A DNA stretch of 64,000 nt. It comes from Pseudemcibacter aquimaris (lineage in GTDB: Bacteria > Pseudomonadota > Alphaproteobacteria > Sphingomonadales > Emcibacteraceae). Shown here piece by piece: positions 27,299-37,115 of the stretch (its first letter is position 1; every line of letters starts with the position of its first letter). The notes under the pieces are model-generated. The model made no database searches. It had not been told where the DNA came from and saw only the letters and a program-made list of their open reading frames with translations. A program made the translations under genes and the position numbers. The stretch is from NCBI RefSeq assembly GCF_028869115.1, contig NZ_CP079800.1, positions 2,356,001 through 2,420,000 on the forward strand. Reading direction: 5' to 3'.

Positions 27299-28464
27299 TG
27301 GAAATTAAAAACAAAGATATTCGCAATTTATGGATATCAACAACGGGACTATCGGTAAGCCCAGCGGGGCAACTTGATTTAATGGAACTGATCAAACAGA
27401 TCGGTTTTGTTCAGCTTGATACCATTCAAAATGTCAGCCGCGCCCACCATCATATCATCTGGAGCCGTAATCAAAATTATCAGGAACATATGCTTGATGA
27501 CCTGCTTAAGGAAAAGGGTAACATATTCGAACATTTCACCCATGACGCATCCGTCATCCCGGTTGAATATTACCCCATGTGGACCCGTCAGTTTGGACGC
27601 ATGAAGGCCTATTATGATAAATCAAAACGATATCAGGAAATGTTAAAACTTGCAGATTTTGATGACATAATCGGCCGCATTACAAATGAAGGGGCACTTT
27701 CCACAGAGGCTTTCAATACTACGAAGCAAACTGACAAAATGTGGTCCAGGCCACCGCATAAACTGGCGCTTGATTATATGTGGTATGCGGGTGAACTTGC
27801 CACATCACACCGCGAAAAGTTTAAAAAGTTCTATGATCTATCCGAACGGGTCATTCCAGAACAACATTTAAATCATGACAATGATGATCAGGCGCAAATC
27901 AATTGGTTATGTGAAAATGCGCTTGATAAATTAAGCTTTGCAAACGCAAAAGAAATAAAGGAATTCTGGGACGCAACCGATAGATCAGAAGTGAATAATT
28001 GGATTAAATATCAAAAGCTAACCCCCATAAAATGGCAATCTGCAGAAGGAACCTGGATAGACGCCTTTGCACCCGCTGATATTGCGTTGCGTCTTGAAAA
28101 GGCCAAGAACCCAACATCAAAATTAAGAATATTAAACCCGTTTGATCCGGCCATCCGTGACCGTGAACGGCTTTTAAAGCTGTTCGGGTTTGATTATAAA
28201 ATTGAAATATTCGTCCCCGCCGCCAAACGAAAATGGGGATATTACGTTTATCCGATCCTTGAAGGGAACCGTTTCATTGGGCGTATTGACCTTAAGGGCG
28301 ACAGAAAGAAAAAACTGCTGAATGTGATAAATTTTTGGTCGGAACCAAATGTGAAATGGACAACAAATCGTCAGGAAAAACTAGAGACGGAATTATCACG
28401 CCTTGGAAAGCTCGCGGACCTCGAAACTGTAAATTGGATGATTAAACCAGATTTTCCGCAATAA
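27298..28464 (+). CDS. YcaQ/AlkX-type crosslink-repair DNA glycosylase (winged-helix)
   Basis: 388-aa protein of the HTH_42 family that unhooks DNA interstrand crosslinks and excises alkylated bases. The catalytic Q-hydrophobic-D motif is visible as Q39-L40-D41 in 'FVQLDTIQNVSRAHH'. Other landmarks are 'HFTHDASVIPVEYYPMW' and 'LNPFDPAIRDRERL', together with 'KRKWGYYVYPIL' near the C-terminus. It is cytoplasmic and coupled to the Lrp gene by a TAATG overlap. Its last 23 bp overlap the convergent recQ gene, so two DNA-repair genes meet tail to tail. Confidence 0.88.
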   Translation: MEIKNKDIRNLWISTTGLSVSPAGQLDLMELIKQIGFVQLDTIQNVSRAHHHIIWSRNQNYQEHMLDDLLKEKGNIFEHFTHDASVIPVEYYPMWTRQFGRMKAYYDKSKRYQEMLKLADFDDIIGRITNEGALSTEAFNTTKQTDKMWSRPPHKLALDYMWYAGELATSHREKFKKFYDLSERVIPEQHLNHDNDDQAQINWLCENALDKLSFANAKEIKEFWDATDRSEVNNWIKYQKLTPIKWQSAEGTWIDAFAPADIALRLEKAKNPTSKLRILNPFDPAIRDRERLLKLFGFDYKIEIFVPAAKRKWGYYVYPILEGNRFIGRIDLKGDRKKKLLNVINFWSEPNVKWTTNRQEKLETELSRLGKLADLETVNWMIKPDFPQ

Positions 28465-30268
28465 ATTCAGTAAACTGTTTCGCGAATTTTTTCTGTTTTT
28501 CAGCACCAACACCATATACGCCGCCAAAATCATCATATGATGTCGGCTTTTGCACGGCCATGTCGATAAGGCTTTTATCTGAAAAAATAATGTAAGCAGG
28601 CACCGACCGTTCTGCGGCAATTTCCTTACGCAGTGATTTTAATTTCAAATATAAATCCTGATCCTCACTTGGCAGTTCTTGAACCACTTGCGCGGATTTT
28701 TTATTACTTGAGGTCGCGGATTTTTTATAGCTAACGTCAGGTCGATATCTAAATTCGCCATTTCCCCTTAATAAATCAAATCCTTCGTCCGTGATTTTAA
28801 GCGATCCATACTCCATATCCGATACAATAAAACCGCGTGCCATTAATTGGCGGGCAATCACTTTCCACTCATTAATCGAATATTCTTTACCGACGCCAAA
28901 TGTCGGCAACATATCATGATTAAGCTGACTGATTTTATCCGTCATTTTTCCGGTAACGATATTAACAATATGAGCAACACCAAAACTTTGCCCCGTGCGG
29001 TAAATGGCTGAAATGAATTTTTGCCCTGCTTCCACCGCATCAACCGTTTCACGCGGGTTTTGGCATAAATCACAATTACCGCATTTTTCATATTCCGGAT
29101 CATCGCCAAAATACCGCAGCAATGTTACCCGGCGACATTCCGGTGCTTCTGCATAAGACAGCAGTGCGTTTAAACGTTGATGACCGCGTCTTTTATGCCC
29201 GTCATCGGACTGTTCATTATCAATGAACATACGCCGCATCCGAATATCATCAAGGCCGTATAACATATGCGCTATCGATGCATCACCGTCCCGTCCTGCC
29301 CGGCCGATTTCCTGATAGTATGCTTCGGGTGAGCTGGGCAAATCCGTATGGAACACAAAACGAATATCCGGTTTATCAATGCCCATCCCAAATGCGATGG
29401 TCGCGACCATGATCAAATCCGGTTCAGTCATAAATTTATTTAAATTTCGTTCACGGTCATTGCCCGTCATACCCGCATGGTACGGAAGCGCGTTATACCC
29501 GCTTTCCATTAATATGGCTGTGGCCTCTTCCGTCTTTTTACGGGACAGGCAATAGACAATCCCGTTTTCATTACCGGGGCGATCTTTCATAAATTTTAAA
29601 AGTTGTTTTTTCCAGCCCGCCTTTATTTCCACATTAAGCGCAATGTTAGGACGGTCAAACCCGGTCAGATAGGTTTTCACATTATCTGAAAATATCTTTT
29701 CACAAATTTGCTCGCGCGTTCCCTTATCCGCCGTCGCGGTTAGCGCAATAATGGGAATATTCGGGTAACGGCGATGTAATAAGGCAAGGTCTTCATATTC
29801 CGGACGAAAGGCTGCGCCCCACTGCGAAATACAATGCGCTTCATCAATTGCAAATAACGACACATTCAATTCATCAACGCGGTCCAGCATTTGTTCAGTC
29901 ATTAATTTTTCCGGCGATACATAAAGGAACTTCAATGTCCCATCATTGATTTTTCGCCAAATTTCCCGTCCCTCATCCGGACCCGTATTTGAATTAATGG
30001 TTTCTGCGGCGACGCCCGCGATTTTTAAGGCTTCCACCTGATTTTGCATTAATGAAATTAAGGGTGAAACAACAATTGTTAATCCATCCATCATTAAGCC
30101 CGGCAATTGAAAACAGAGCGATTTACCCGCCCCCGTAGGCATCACCGCAAGGACATTTTCACCAGAAATAATATGTTCGATAATTTGTTTTTGTTTGCCG
30201 CGAAAGGCGTCAAAGCCGAAGACATCCTTTAAGACCTCTTCGGCAGATGAATTATTCATATTGTCCAC
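28442..30268 (-). CDS. recQ: ATP-dependent DNA helicase RecQ
   Basis: 608-aa 3'-5' helicase with the full RecQ layout: DEAD/DEAH helicase domain (Walker A GAGKS at 46-50, DEAH at 142-145), helicase C domain with 'QEIGRAGRDGDAS', a zinc-binding region with cysteines in 'ECRRVTLLRYFGDD' and 'KCGNCDLCQNP', an RQC winged helix, and an HRDC domain at the C-terminus ('QDLYLKLKSLRKEIAAE', 'YIIFSDKSLIDMA'). It lies 3 bp downstream of an MBL-fold hydrolase and so is probably in one operon. Length and motifs are all normal. Confidence 0.95.
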   Translation of the reverse strand: MDNMNNSSAEEVLKDVFGFDAFRGKQKQIIEHIISGENVLAVMPTGAGKSLCFQLPGLMMDGLTIVVSPLISLMQNQVEALKIAGVAAETINSNTGPDEGREIWRKINDGTLKFLYVSPEKLMTEQMLDRVDELNVSLFAIDEAHCISQWGAAFRPEYEDLALLHRRYPNIPIIALTATADKGTREQICEKIFSDNVKTYLTGFDRPNIALNVEIKAGWKKQLLKFMKDRPGNENGIVYCLSRKKTEEATAILMESGYNALPYHAGMTGNDRERNLNKFMTEPDLIMVATIAFGMGIDKPDIRFVFHTDLPSSPEAYYQEIGRAGRDGDASIAHMLYGLDDIRMRRMFIDNEQSDDGHKRRGHQRLNALLSYAEAPECRRVTLLRYFGDDPEYEKCGNCDLCQNPRETVDAVEAGQKFISAIYRTGQSFGVAHIVNIVTGKMTDKISQLNHDMLPTFGVGKEYSINEWKVIARQLMARGFIVSDMEYGSLKITDEGFDLLRGNGEFRYRPDVSYKKSATSSNKKSAQVVQELPSEDQDLYLKLKSLRKEIAAERSVPAYIIFSDKSLIDMAVQKPTSYDDFGGVYGVGAEKQKKFAKQFTEFIAENLV

Positions 30269-30271
30269 AGA

Positions 30272-31297
30272 TTACTTATCCAGTACTTTTGAATCCTCGA
30301 ACTTTCCATCACTTTGGCGTTCACGTTCACCAATAATGATATCATCACCTGTTAATGTGATTTCCATCATATCATGGGCAACCGTTAACGGCCCGTCATA
30401 ATATGGGGCCGTATCACGGCGCAGGTCCGCTTCTGTTGTTCCCGGTGGAATAATATGGGAATAAACGGCCATCTTTGGCTTGGTTCTGGCAAATACATGA
30501 CCAACCTGTTCCGGTGTTGAATGAACGGTCAAGCTGACATTGGCAAGGTTAGCTTCCGGTGTTGCGCCCGGTGATGGCACCTGTACTTCATGAATTAACA
30601 GATCAACGCCCTCACCCACTTTATTAATTTCTGATTTTTCCGTTGATCTTGTATCACCGGAAAATAGAACGGAATGCCCTTTATAATCAATTCTGAAACC
30701 AAGTGTTTCACCACGTAATCCCAAAAGATCGCCAGTTGAAATATCAATCGGCATATGTTCCACTTGGAACGCAGTAATTTTAAGACCGTCTTCATCAAAA
30801 ATAACGCCGTCGGATACTTCGTCCACGATCAATTCAGTGCCCGCTTTCGGTACACCAACCATAACACGGTAATCAATATCCCACTGATATGCTTTTTCGA
30901 TATGATCCATCATATTTTTAATGCCTTTTGGTCCCTGCACCCTTAACGGTACACGGCGTCCAAACAGCCAACCGCTTAACCACGCACTTGAAATGCTAAC
31001 GGTATGATCAAAATGAAGGTGGGTAACAATCACATGATCAACACCCGAAATGGCATCAAACCCGCCGGCTTCAAATAATCTCTCACGCATGCCTGGGCCC
31101 GCATCAACAAGAATTTTATGATCGCCTGCTTCCACATAAATGCTTGGGCCATATCTTTCTGTGGATGGTCTTGGTGCGCCAGTTCCCAGAAACGTCAATT
31201 TCATCACATCGTTATCCGGGGATACCTGATAATCCGCAGCCAATGTCGGCAATGAAAAACTAAACGCAATAAAACTTAAAAATATTTTTTTAATCAT
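30272..31297 (-). CDS. exported MBL-fold metallo-hydrolase
   Basis: 341-aa metallo-beta-lactamase-fold enzyme with a signal peptide (KIFLSFIAFSFSLPTLAA). The zinc motif HLHFDH is at residues 93-98, with further ligands in 'HSVLFSGDTRSTEK' and 'VYSHIIPPG'. The layout resembles arylsulfatase or RNase-Z-like members ('GTGAPRPSTERYGPS'), but export rules out tRNA processing, so it probably acts on a small ester. ATG 31297 is preferred (GAGGG 5 bp upstream) over an ATG at 31309. The gene is followed after 3 bp by recQ and is divergent from a DUF1080 gene. Confidence 0.85.
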   Translation of the reverse strand: MIKKIFLSFIAFSFSLPTLAADYQVSPDNDVMKLTFLGTGAPRPSTERYGPSIYVEAGDHKILVDAGPGMRERLFEAGGFDAISGVDHVIVTHLHFDHTVSISSAWLSGWLFGRRVPLRVQGPKGIKNMMDHIEKAYQWDIDYRVMVGVPKAGTELIVDEVSDGVIFDEDGLKITAFQVEHMPIDISTGDLLGLRGETLGFRIDYKGHSVLFSGDTRSTEKSEINKVGEGVDLLIHEVQVPSPGATPEANLANVSLTVHSTPEQVGHVFARTKPKMAVYSHIIPPGTTEADLRRDTAPYYDGPLTVAHDMMEITLTGDDIIIGERERQSDGKFEDSKVLDK

Positions 31298-31382
31298 TTC
31301 GACCCTCATTTCCTATATTTGCGTTTACCTTACGCACTTGGATCATTAAGATCAAATCCAAACTTATAAAGGGGAAATAATC

Positions 31383-32150
31383 ATGATTAAAAAACTGGCC
31401 GCAATTGGCCTTATGCTTTCCGCGTCTTTCGCACAGGCACAAGAAGGGGAATGGGAACAAATATTTAACGGTGAAAATCTTGATGGTTGGACGATAAAAT
31501 TTTCCGGTCAAGATCTTGGCGTTAATTACCGCGACACATTTCGGGTAGAAGACGGCATGATGCGTGTGGTTTACGATAACTATGAAACATTCGATGATGC
31601 CTATGCCCATATTTATTATAAAGAAAAACTATCCCATTACCGTCTTAAGCTGGAATATCGTTTCACTGGCCTTCAGGTGCCGGAATCCGAAGTATGGAAT
31701 AACCGCAACAGCGGCGTCATGTTCCATAGTCAGTCACCAGAAAGCATGTATTTTGATCAGGATTTCCCAGCTAGCGTAGAAGCACAATTCTTAGGCGGCC
31801 TTGAAGATGGGAAAGAGCGTCAAACAGCCAACATCTGTACACCGGGCACCGATTTCCATATTGACGGCGAACTTTATAGCGAACATTGTTACCGCTCAAC
31901 ATCCAAGACATATTTCGGTGATCAATGGGTCAGCATTGAATTAGAAGTCCGCGGTGACGAAGTTATCCGCCATTTTGTAAATGGCGAACTTGTATTTGAA
32001 TATGAAAAAACGCGCATCATTCCAAATGAAGAAGACAGCGCCCATTTCATCAAGGAAGCCTTGCCATTGAAAGAAGGCTACATTGCATTACAAGCCGAAA
32101 GCCATCCAATTGATTTCAGGAATGTGTATATAATGCGTCTTATCGATTAA
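31383..32150 (+). CDS. DUF1080 (3-keto-glycoside hydrolase-like) secreted protein
   Basis: 255-aa secreted concanavalin-like beta-sandwich protein. Signal peptide [18 protein letters not shown]; the family signature appears as '[14 protein letters not shown]', '[11 protein letters not shown]', '[13 protein letters not shown]' and the C-terminal '[13 protein letters not shown]'. AAGGGGAAA precedes the ATG. This is the second DUF1080 member in the window (compare 6730-7458); the two are distant from each other. The gene stands alone, divergent from the MBL hydrolase, and its end overlaps the convergent kinase gene by 4 bp. Confidence 0.87.
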   Translation: MIKKLAAIGLMLSASFAQAQEGEWEQIFNGENLDGWTIKFSGQDLGVNYRDTFRVEDGMMRVVYDNYETFDDAYAHIYYKEKLSHYRLKLEYRFTGLQVPESEVWNNRNSGVMFHSQSPESMYFDQDFPASVEAQFLGGLEDGKERQTANICTPGTDFHIDGELYSEHCYRSTSKTYFGDQWVSIELEVRGDEVIRHFVNGELVFEYEKTRIIPNEEDSAHFIKEALPLKEGYIALQAESHPIDFRNVYIMRLID

Positions 32151-33361
32151 ACCTCGTTACTTGCTTTCATAGACGGGAATTGTCTGACGGTACGTTTTGC
32201 CGGGAAATAAATCTTGGCAATCGTACCTGTTGGTACGGCATTATATAAATTAAATTTACCGTTATGGGCTTCCACATATGATTTCACAAGCGGAAGTCCA
32301 AGACCTGTTCCTTCATGATTTCTAACGAATGCGCCATCAAGCTGCGAGAACGGTTTTAAGATATCATCCATTTTATTGATCGGAATGCCTGGTCCTTGAT
32401 CCTCAACATCAATGGTAAAGGCACCACGTTCATCTTGCTTAATCGAAACATAAATCTCGGTATGTTCCGGCGAAAATTTAACCGCATTGGATAACAGGTT
32501 AATTACTACCTGCCTGATTAGCTGTTCATCAAGTCTGATATAATCAACACAGTTATGCGGACGTTTGATGATGGTAATATTTTTGGATAGTGCCTTTGGC
32601 GCCATAATCCTGATGGCTTCATCAACGATATCTTCTGGAAATTCATCACTTTCCATCAGATCAAAATTACCAGATTCAATGCGCGATAAATCAAGAATAC
32701 TATTAATAAGCCCCAACAAATGACGTCCACTTGAATGAATATCACCAATGTAACCCAGCACAGCCTGTGAACTGACCTCTTTTGACATATGCTGTAAAAT
32801 CAAATCCGAAAAACCGATTACAGCATTAAGTGGCGTTCTTAATTCATGGGACATGTTAGCGAGGAAATCTGATTTTGCTTTACTGGCTTCTTCGGCGTGT
32901 TGACGCGCTTTTTTAAGTTCGCCCATCTTGCGTTCCGAAATATGCATATTTGCCTGCAGTAACGTTAACGCGGAACCAATCCCCTTGTATTCGCCATTAT
33001 CAACAATGATAAAACCTTCCTGAAGCGCATGTTTGCTTTCACTCGCAAATCTTGCGTTCATTTCATCGACCTTGGTATTACTGTTTACAATCACTGGATT
33101 GCTATCCATCAAAACGGAAACGGGTTGTTTACTGTAAAGTGGTCGACCGTATCTGTCCGCAAGCCTAACAAGGAAATCCATTCTTTTTAAAATACCAATT
33201 GGCTTATCCCCATCCAGAACCGGAATAGCCAGCAAATCCGAATCGTTTCTAAAGCGTTCAAAAATTTCTGCACAACAGTCTGTTTCCAGCGCGGGTTCTA
33301 TATATTCCGTGATTAAATCAACGGTTTCCATACAGTCTCTTTTATTATTTTTATACCTCAT
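32147..33361 (-). CDS. CBS-domain sensor histidine kinase
   Basis: 404-aa cytoplasmic kinase. The N-terminal 130 residues resemble a CBS pair ('[22 protein letters not shown]', seen around 43-64; '[22 protein letters not shown]' around 114-135; quoted as landmarks). A coiled linker leads to the phospho-acceptor H172 in '[18 protein letters not shown]'. The ATPase domain has the N box '[15 protein letters not shown]', G1 'VEDQGPGIP' and G2 '[16 protein letters not shown]'. There is no receiver domain and no adjacent response regulator. GGAAG lies 6 bp upstream of the chosen ATG; an internal ATG at 33331 is possible. The absence of transmembrane segments implies an intracellular signal, perhaps adenylates through the CBS part. 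Confidence 0.88.
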   Translation of the reverse strand: MRYKNNKRDCMETVDLITEYIEPALETDCCAEIFERFRNDSDLLAIPVLDGDKPIGILKRMDFLVRLADRYGRPLYSKQPVSVLMDSNPVIVNSNTKVDEMNARFASESKHALQEGFIIVDNGEYKGIGSALTLLQANMHISERKMGELKKARQHAEEASKAKSDFLANMSHELRTPLNAVIGFSDLILQHMSKEVSSQAVLGYIGDIHSSGRHLLGLINSILDLSRIESGNFDLMESDEFPEDIVDEAIRIMAPKALSKNITIIKRPHNCVDYIRLDEQLIRQVVINLLSNAVKFSPEHTEIYVSIKQDERGAFTIDVEDQGPGIPINKMDDILKPFSQLDGAFVRNHEGTGLGLPLVKSYVEAHNGKFNLYNAVPTGTIAKIYFPAKRTVRQFPSMKASNEV

Positions 33362-33565
33362 ATCCCACTTCCAACTTGGTCAAAATATAAGGCATACTGA
33401 TTCACAAAAATGAAATGCACGTAACCAAAAAATGAATATTTTATGACATTTAGTTCCCCACATTTTAGAGGTTAAACAATTCATAAAAGTAGCATTTAAC
33501 TGCAACGTGTCTGTAACAAACGAACTCCATTAAGGGTTGAAATTAACCTGGTACAGGAGTTAGAA

Positions 33566-34381
33566 ATGACGCCACTAAAGTTTAATAGCCTTGAAGTAAA
33601 GCTTGCTGAAACTTCACAAGAGATCGAAGCAGCTCAAGCATTAAGATACCGCATCTTTTATGATGAAATGGGTGCTAAACCATCTACACGGTGCAAGGCA
33701 TTAAAACGTGACATTGATACCTATGACATCGTTTGCGATCATTTAATTGTGGTCGATACCGACCTGGGTACGGATGATGAACCAGCCGTTGTTGGCACAT
33801 ACCGCCTTCTTCGTGGGAATGTGGCCGAGGCAACAACAGGTTTTTATTCCGAAAATGAATTCGAATTTGACAATCTTGCCTACGCACCGGAAGAAGTTCT
33901 TGAACTTGGCAGATCATGCATCGACAGCAAATACCGTAGACGCGGTGCCATGCAGTTATTATGGCGTGGCATAAGTGATTATCTTGATCTTTACAACATC
34001 AAGATCATGATCGGTTGCGGTAGCATTCATGGTACAGATGTAAAAGAAACCGAACGCGTTCTTTCTTATCTGCATCACTATCATCTTGCGCCAAGCTCAT
34101 TACGTCCGGTTGCGCTTGCTGATCGTTATCAGGAAATGAACCTGATTGATGAAGATTATCTTGATGCGGGTCTTATTCAGGCGGAATTACCACCACTATT
34201 AAAAGGATACCTTCGTGTTGGTGCCTATGTCGGTGATGGCGCCGTAATCGATAGACAGTTTAATACCATTGACGTTTGTATTGTTGTGGAAACGGAAAAT
34301 ATTACGGGCAAATATAAATCCCACTTCAAACGTGATAAAGCCCGTACGGAAACAACAGAACATGCAGTACAGGCCAGCTAA
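33566..34381 (+). CDS. olsB: L-ornithine N-acyltransferase (ornithine lipid synthesis)
   Basis: 271-aa GNAT-related acyltransferase of the OlsB group, which attaches a 3-hydroxy fatty acid from ACP to the alpha-amino group of ornithine to make lyso-ornithine lipid. Diagnostic stretches are 'AQALRYRIFYDEMGAKPS', 'LELGRSCIDSKYRRRGAMQLLW', seen around residue 115-135 (quoted as a landmark), and 'IMIGCGSIHGTD'. It is followed by an overlapping olsA homologue, confirming the assignment. GTACAGGAGTTAG provides the ribosome site. Confidence 0.92.
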   Translation: MTPLKFNSLEVKLAETSQEIEAAQALRYRIFYDEMGAKPSTRCKALKRDIDTYDIVCDHLIVVDTDLGTDDEPAVVGTYRLLRGNVAEATTGFYSENEFEFDNLAYAPEEVLELGRSCIDSKYRRRGAMQLLWRGISDYLDLYNIKIMIGCGSIHGTDVKETERVLSYLHHYHLAPSSLRPVALADRYQEMNLIDEDYLDAGLIQAELPPLLKGYLRVGAYVGDGAVIDRQFNTIDVCIVVETENITGKYKSHFKRDKARTETTEHAVQAS

Positions 34382-35150
34382 CAATAATTCTACGCATTCC
34401 AACATAAGAGCCAGCGTCAAATTGCTGATCATTTTTTCAGTGACGCTGGCTCTTCTCCCCCCATATTTGATTACATTTCCATTTGGCAAACGGTTCAGAA
34501 GGTTTTTTTCCTATCCATTTTATCGCACCCTTGTCCACACTGCCGGGTTAAAACTAACCGTTGTTGGTAACCCCAAAAATAGTGATGCCAATTTCCTGAT
34601 ATCAAATCATGTTTCTTATCTTGATATACCAGTACTTGCCAGCATGACAGATGGTATTTTTGTGGCCAAAGCCGATGTCGCAAAATGGCCAGTGATTGGG
34701 TTTCTCGCAAAAATTGGACGTACTCAATTTGTCAGCAGAAAAGCAACCAAAGCGATAGCAGAACGCGATCAGATCGCATCACGTCTAAAATCCGGTGAAA
34801 GAATTTTCCTGTTCCCGGAAGGAAGTAGCGGAAACGGTCGTGATATCCTTCCTTTTAAACCCGGACTTTTATCTACGGCTCTCTTACCGTTTGATGGTGT
34901 TGATATATCTATTCAACCTGTATCACTTGTCTATGGTGACTTTGATACACAAGAAGAACGCGATTTATACGCTTGGTACGGTGATATGGACCTAGCGCCG
35001 CATGTTTGGCGTCTTCTTGGTCAAAAGCAGAAAACAACGGCCAAAATTATTTTCCATAATGAAAAGAAACCTGATGAATTTAAGTGCCGCAAGGAACTTG
35101 CAAAGTGGGCAGAGCTTGAAATCAGACAGCAAATGGAACTTTGTGCTTAA
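34362..35150 (+). CDS. olsA: lyso-ornithine lipid O-acyltransferase (PlsC family)
   Basis: 262-aa membrane-associated acyltransferase that adds the second acyl chain to lyso-ornithine lipid. PlsC motifs: 'SNHVSYLDIP' (NHx4D), 'GRTQFVSRK' and 'FLFPEGSSGNG'. An N-terminal hydrophobic helix ('LLIIFSVTLALLPPYLITF') anchors it. The start is set at ATG 34362, which overlaps the end of olsB by 20 bp; an ATG at 34269 would extend over 113 bp of olsB without need. Together with olsB it makes the phosphate-free ornithine lipids used by many alphaproteobacteria under phosphate limitation. Confidence 0.9.
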   Translation: MQYRPANNNSTHSNIRASVKLLIIFSVTLALLPPYLITFPFGKRFRRFFSYPFYRTLVHTAGLKLTVVGNPKNSDANFLISNHVSYLDIPVLASMTDGIFVAKADVAKWPVIGFLAKIGRTQFVSRKATKAIAERDQIASRLKSGERIFLFPEGSSGNGRDILPFKPGLLSTALLPFDGVDISIQPVSLVYGDFDTQEERDLYAWYGDMDLAPHVWRLLGQKQKTTAKIIFHNEKKPDEFKCRKELAKWAELEIRQQMELCA

Positions 35151-35165
35151 AGGCATAAAATGAAA

Positions 35166-35208
35166 ATGGGCCCGTCTTTCTATTAAGACAGGCCCATCAT
35201 TATTTTTT
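35166..35208 (+). terminator. Rho-independent terminator after olsA
   Basis: 13-bp stem ATGGGCC-C-GTCTT/AAGAC-A-GGCCCAT with one C-A mismatch and a 6-nt loop, followed by TCATTATTTTTT. It separates olsBA from the convergent sulP gene. Confidence 0.8.
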
Positions 35209-35234
35209 AATCAGAAGATATTATTTTATGTGCT

Positions 35235-36890
35235 TCACGCGTATGCCGCTTCGCCTTCTGGAGCACTAGTTTCCTTTCCCTCATCTTGCCCAATCTCAAC
35301 AACCGCTTGGGCAAGGGCATCATGACGGTTATCAAACCAATGATCATCTGTGATAAGTGGCGCAACATCCAAACCGTGAAGTACGTCGCTCACTGCTTTG
35401 TTAATTCCGGCGATATATACTGACTTACCGGATGCAGCAGCATCTTCAACGATTGTCTCAACCGCTTTTACAGCTGATAGATCAAGAAACGGCACACGGG
35501 CGAAATCAAGCACTAGAATTTTAACATGACCGTTTGCTTTCTCTCTTACATGGTGACCTAGGTCAGCAGCAGCACCAAAGCTTAATGGCCCACCGAAATC
35601 AAATAGTGTCACTGCACCATCCGCACGTGTTAATAGCTCACGCTCCTGTGGATTTTCAATTTCGGCTTCAGAAAGGTTTAGGTTTTTAAGCTGAATTTCT
35701 GAAAGCTGTTTGATGAATGCAAGCGCAGCAAGAACAACCCCCACAGCAACCGCAGTAATCAAGTCAACAAACACAGTCAAACCAAGAACAATCGCCATCA
35801 ACACCAGATCCCAGCGTGGACCTCTATGGGCACGTGCAAGATATCTCCAGTCAATGATATCGTAACCAACTTTGATCAAGATACCGGCAAGGGCTGCGTG
35901 TGGGATCATTGATGCTAATGGAGCAAGCACCAATGCAATCGCAAGCAACACCAAACCATGGATCATACCTGATATTTTAAACTGCCCTCCTGAGCGAATA
36001 TTCACAACCGTACGCATTGTTGCGCCAGCACCCGGTACACCACCGAAAAGACCAGCAACCGTATTACCAATACCCTGACCAATCAGTTCCTGATTTGAAT
36101 TATGGCGTGTACGGGTCATATTGTCCGCAACAAGTGATGTCAGCAAACTATCGATAGCACCCAATAGTGCAAGTAAGAATGCAGCTTCAATCACGATCAG
36201 GAATGATTCTTGTTCAAAAGCCGGCATTACGAATGATGGTAGACCCGATGGCACATCACCAAGGATCGGCGCACCTGCAATCGCTGCACTAAATACAGTT
36301 GCAACAACCAATGCAGCAAGCGGCGCAGGAATATATTTCCCAAGCTTTTTAGGCCAGTAGAACACAATCGCAAGTGTCATTAAACCAATGGCAAGCGCAA
36401 TCCAGTTCGGGTCAATAATCGCACCCGGCACGGATGTTAAAGCAGGAATGGTACCGCTTCCTGATGGTTCATGGCCAAAAAGGCGTGATAGTTGCAACGC
36501 AATGATAATTACGCCAATCCCGCTCATAAATCCGGAAACAACCGGATATGGCACAAGACGAATTAATTGACCGACTTTTAAGAAACCAAAGGCAATTTGC
36601 AGTAACCCGGCAAGCACAACTGCAGAAAAGACAAGCTCTGGACTACCGCCGAGGCTAGTGTAAACACCAGCGAAAACAACAACCATTGGCCCCGTTGGAC
36701 CGGAAATATTACTTCCGGTTCCGCCAAACAAAGACGCAAGGAAACCAACAATAATAGCACCATAAAGGCCAGCCATTGGCCCTGCACCTGATGCTTCACC
36801 AAAGGCCAAAGCCAATGGTAGCGCAACGATACCGGTGGTTAAACCACCCATAATGTCGCCGCGTAGATTAGAAGTATTTAAGAAACTCAT
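35235..36890 (-). CDS. SulP family anion transporter with STAS domain (probable bicarbonate)
   Basis: 551-aa integral membrane transporter of the SLC26/SulP family: about 12-14 helices with the N-terminal 'GGLTTGIVALPLALAFG' and 'NISGPTGPMVVVFAG' signatures, then a C-terminal STAS domain (about 425-535; 'KILVLDFARVPFLDLSAVKAVE'). SulP proteins carry sulfate, bicarbonate or dicarboxylates. Here the context argues for bicarbonate: the gene shares a 53-bp upstream element with an iota-type carbonic anhydrase, and both flank a LysR gene. No sulfate-assimilation genes are nearby. AAGG lies about 8 bp upstream of the ATG. Confidence 0.9.
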   Translation of the reverse strand: MSFLNTSNLRGDIMGGLTTGIVALPLALAFGEASGAGPMAGLYGAIIVGFLASLFGGTGSNISGPTGPMVVVFAGVYTSLGGSPELVFSAVVLAGLLQIAFGFLKVGQLIRLVPYPVVSGFMSGIGVIIIALQLSRLFGHEPSGSGTIPALTSVPGAIIDPNWIALAIGLMTLAIVFYWPKKLGKYIPAPLAALVVATVFSAAIAGAPILGDVPSGLPSFVMPAFEQESFLIVIEAAFLLALLGAIDSLLTSLVADNMTRTRHNSNQELIGQGIGNTVAGLFGGVPGAGATMRTVVNIRSGGQFKISGMIHGLVLLAIALVLAPLASMIPHAALAGILIKVGYDIIDWRYLARAHRGPRWDLVLMAIVLGLTVFVDLITAVAVGVVLAALAFIKQLSEIQLKNLNLSEAEIENPQERELLTRADGAVTLFDFGGPLSFGAAADLGHHVREKANGHVKILVLDFARVPFLDLSAVKAVETIVEDAAASGKSVYIAGINKAVSDVLHGLDVAPLITDDHWFDNRHDALAQAVVEIGQDEGKETSAPEGEAAYA

Positions 36891-37036
36891 TATAGTTACC
36901 TTTATGAACAGTCGTTAAAAAATAAAATTTTTCGCATTTCCTTATGCCGTACTAAAGCATCCCCAGAAATTTATTTGCCTACAATTGATGATTGCTAAAC
37001 AATTTACTTATGATCGTTATATAATAACAAATCGCT

Positions 37037-37091
37037 GATAATACAATTTGCTATTTTTCCGAATTTACGATAGATTTTATCTATCACCTAT
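37037..37091 (-). promoter_or_regulatory. LysR operator/promoter element, copy facing sulP
   Basis: Read on the minus strand, the 53 bp from AGGTGATAG to TTATC match the element at 38057-38109 at 48 of 53 positions. It holds GATAGAT-TTT-ATCTATC (37069-37085), which fits ATAG-N7-CTAT, the half-site of OxyR-type LysR regulators, and a second degenerate ATAG-N7-TATT 15 bp further on. It sits about 150 bp upstream of the sulP start and just upstream of the lysR start. Confidence 0.8.
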
Positions 37092-37115
37092 AAAAAATGC
37101 AGGAAAACAGCCATT

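Noticed and set aside
31330-31370. Short inverted repeat GATC-N4-GATC region between the MBL hydrolase and DUF1080 genes as an operator
   Set aside because: Half-sites are too short and common to support a call.
34269-34361. Upstream start for olsA at 34269
   Set aside because: It would overlap olsB by 113 bp and add 31 residues not needed for the PlsC fold; 34362 is the simpler start.
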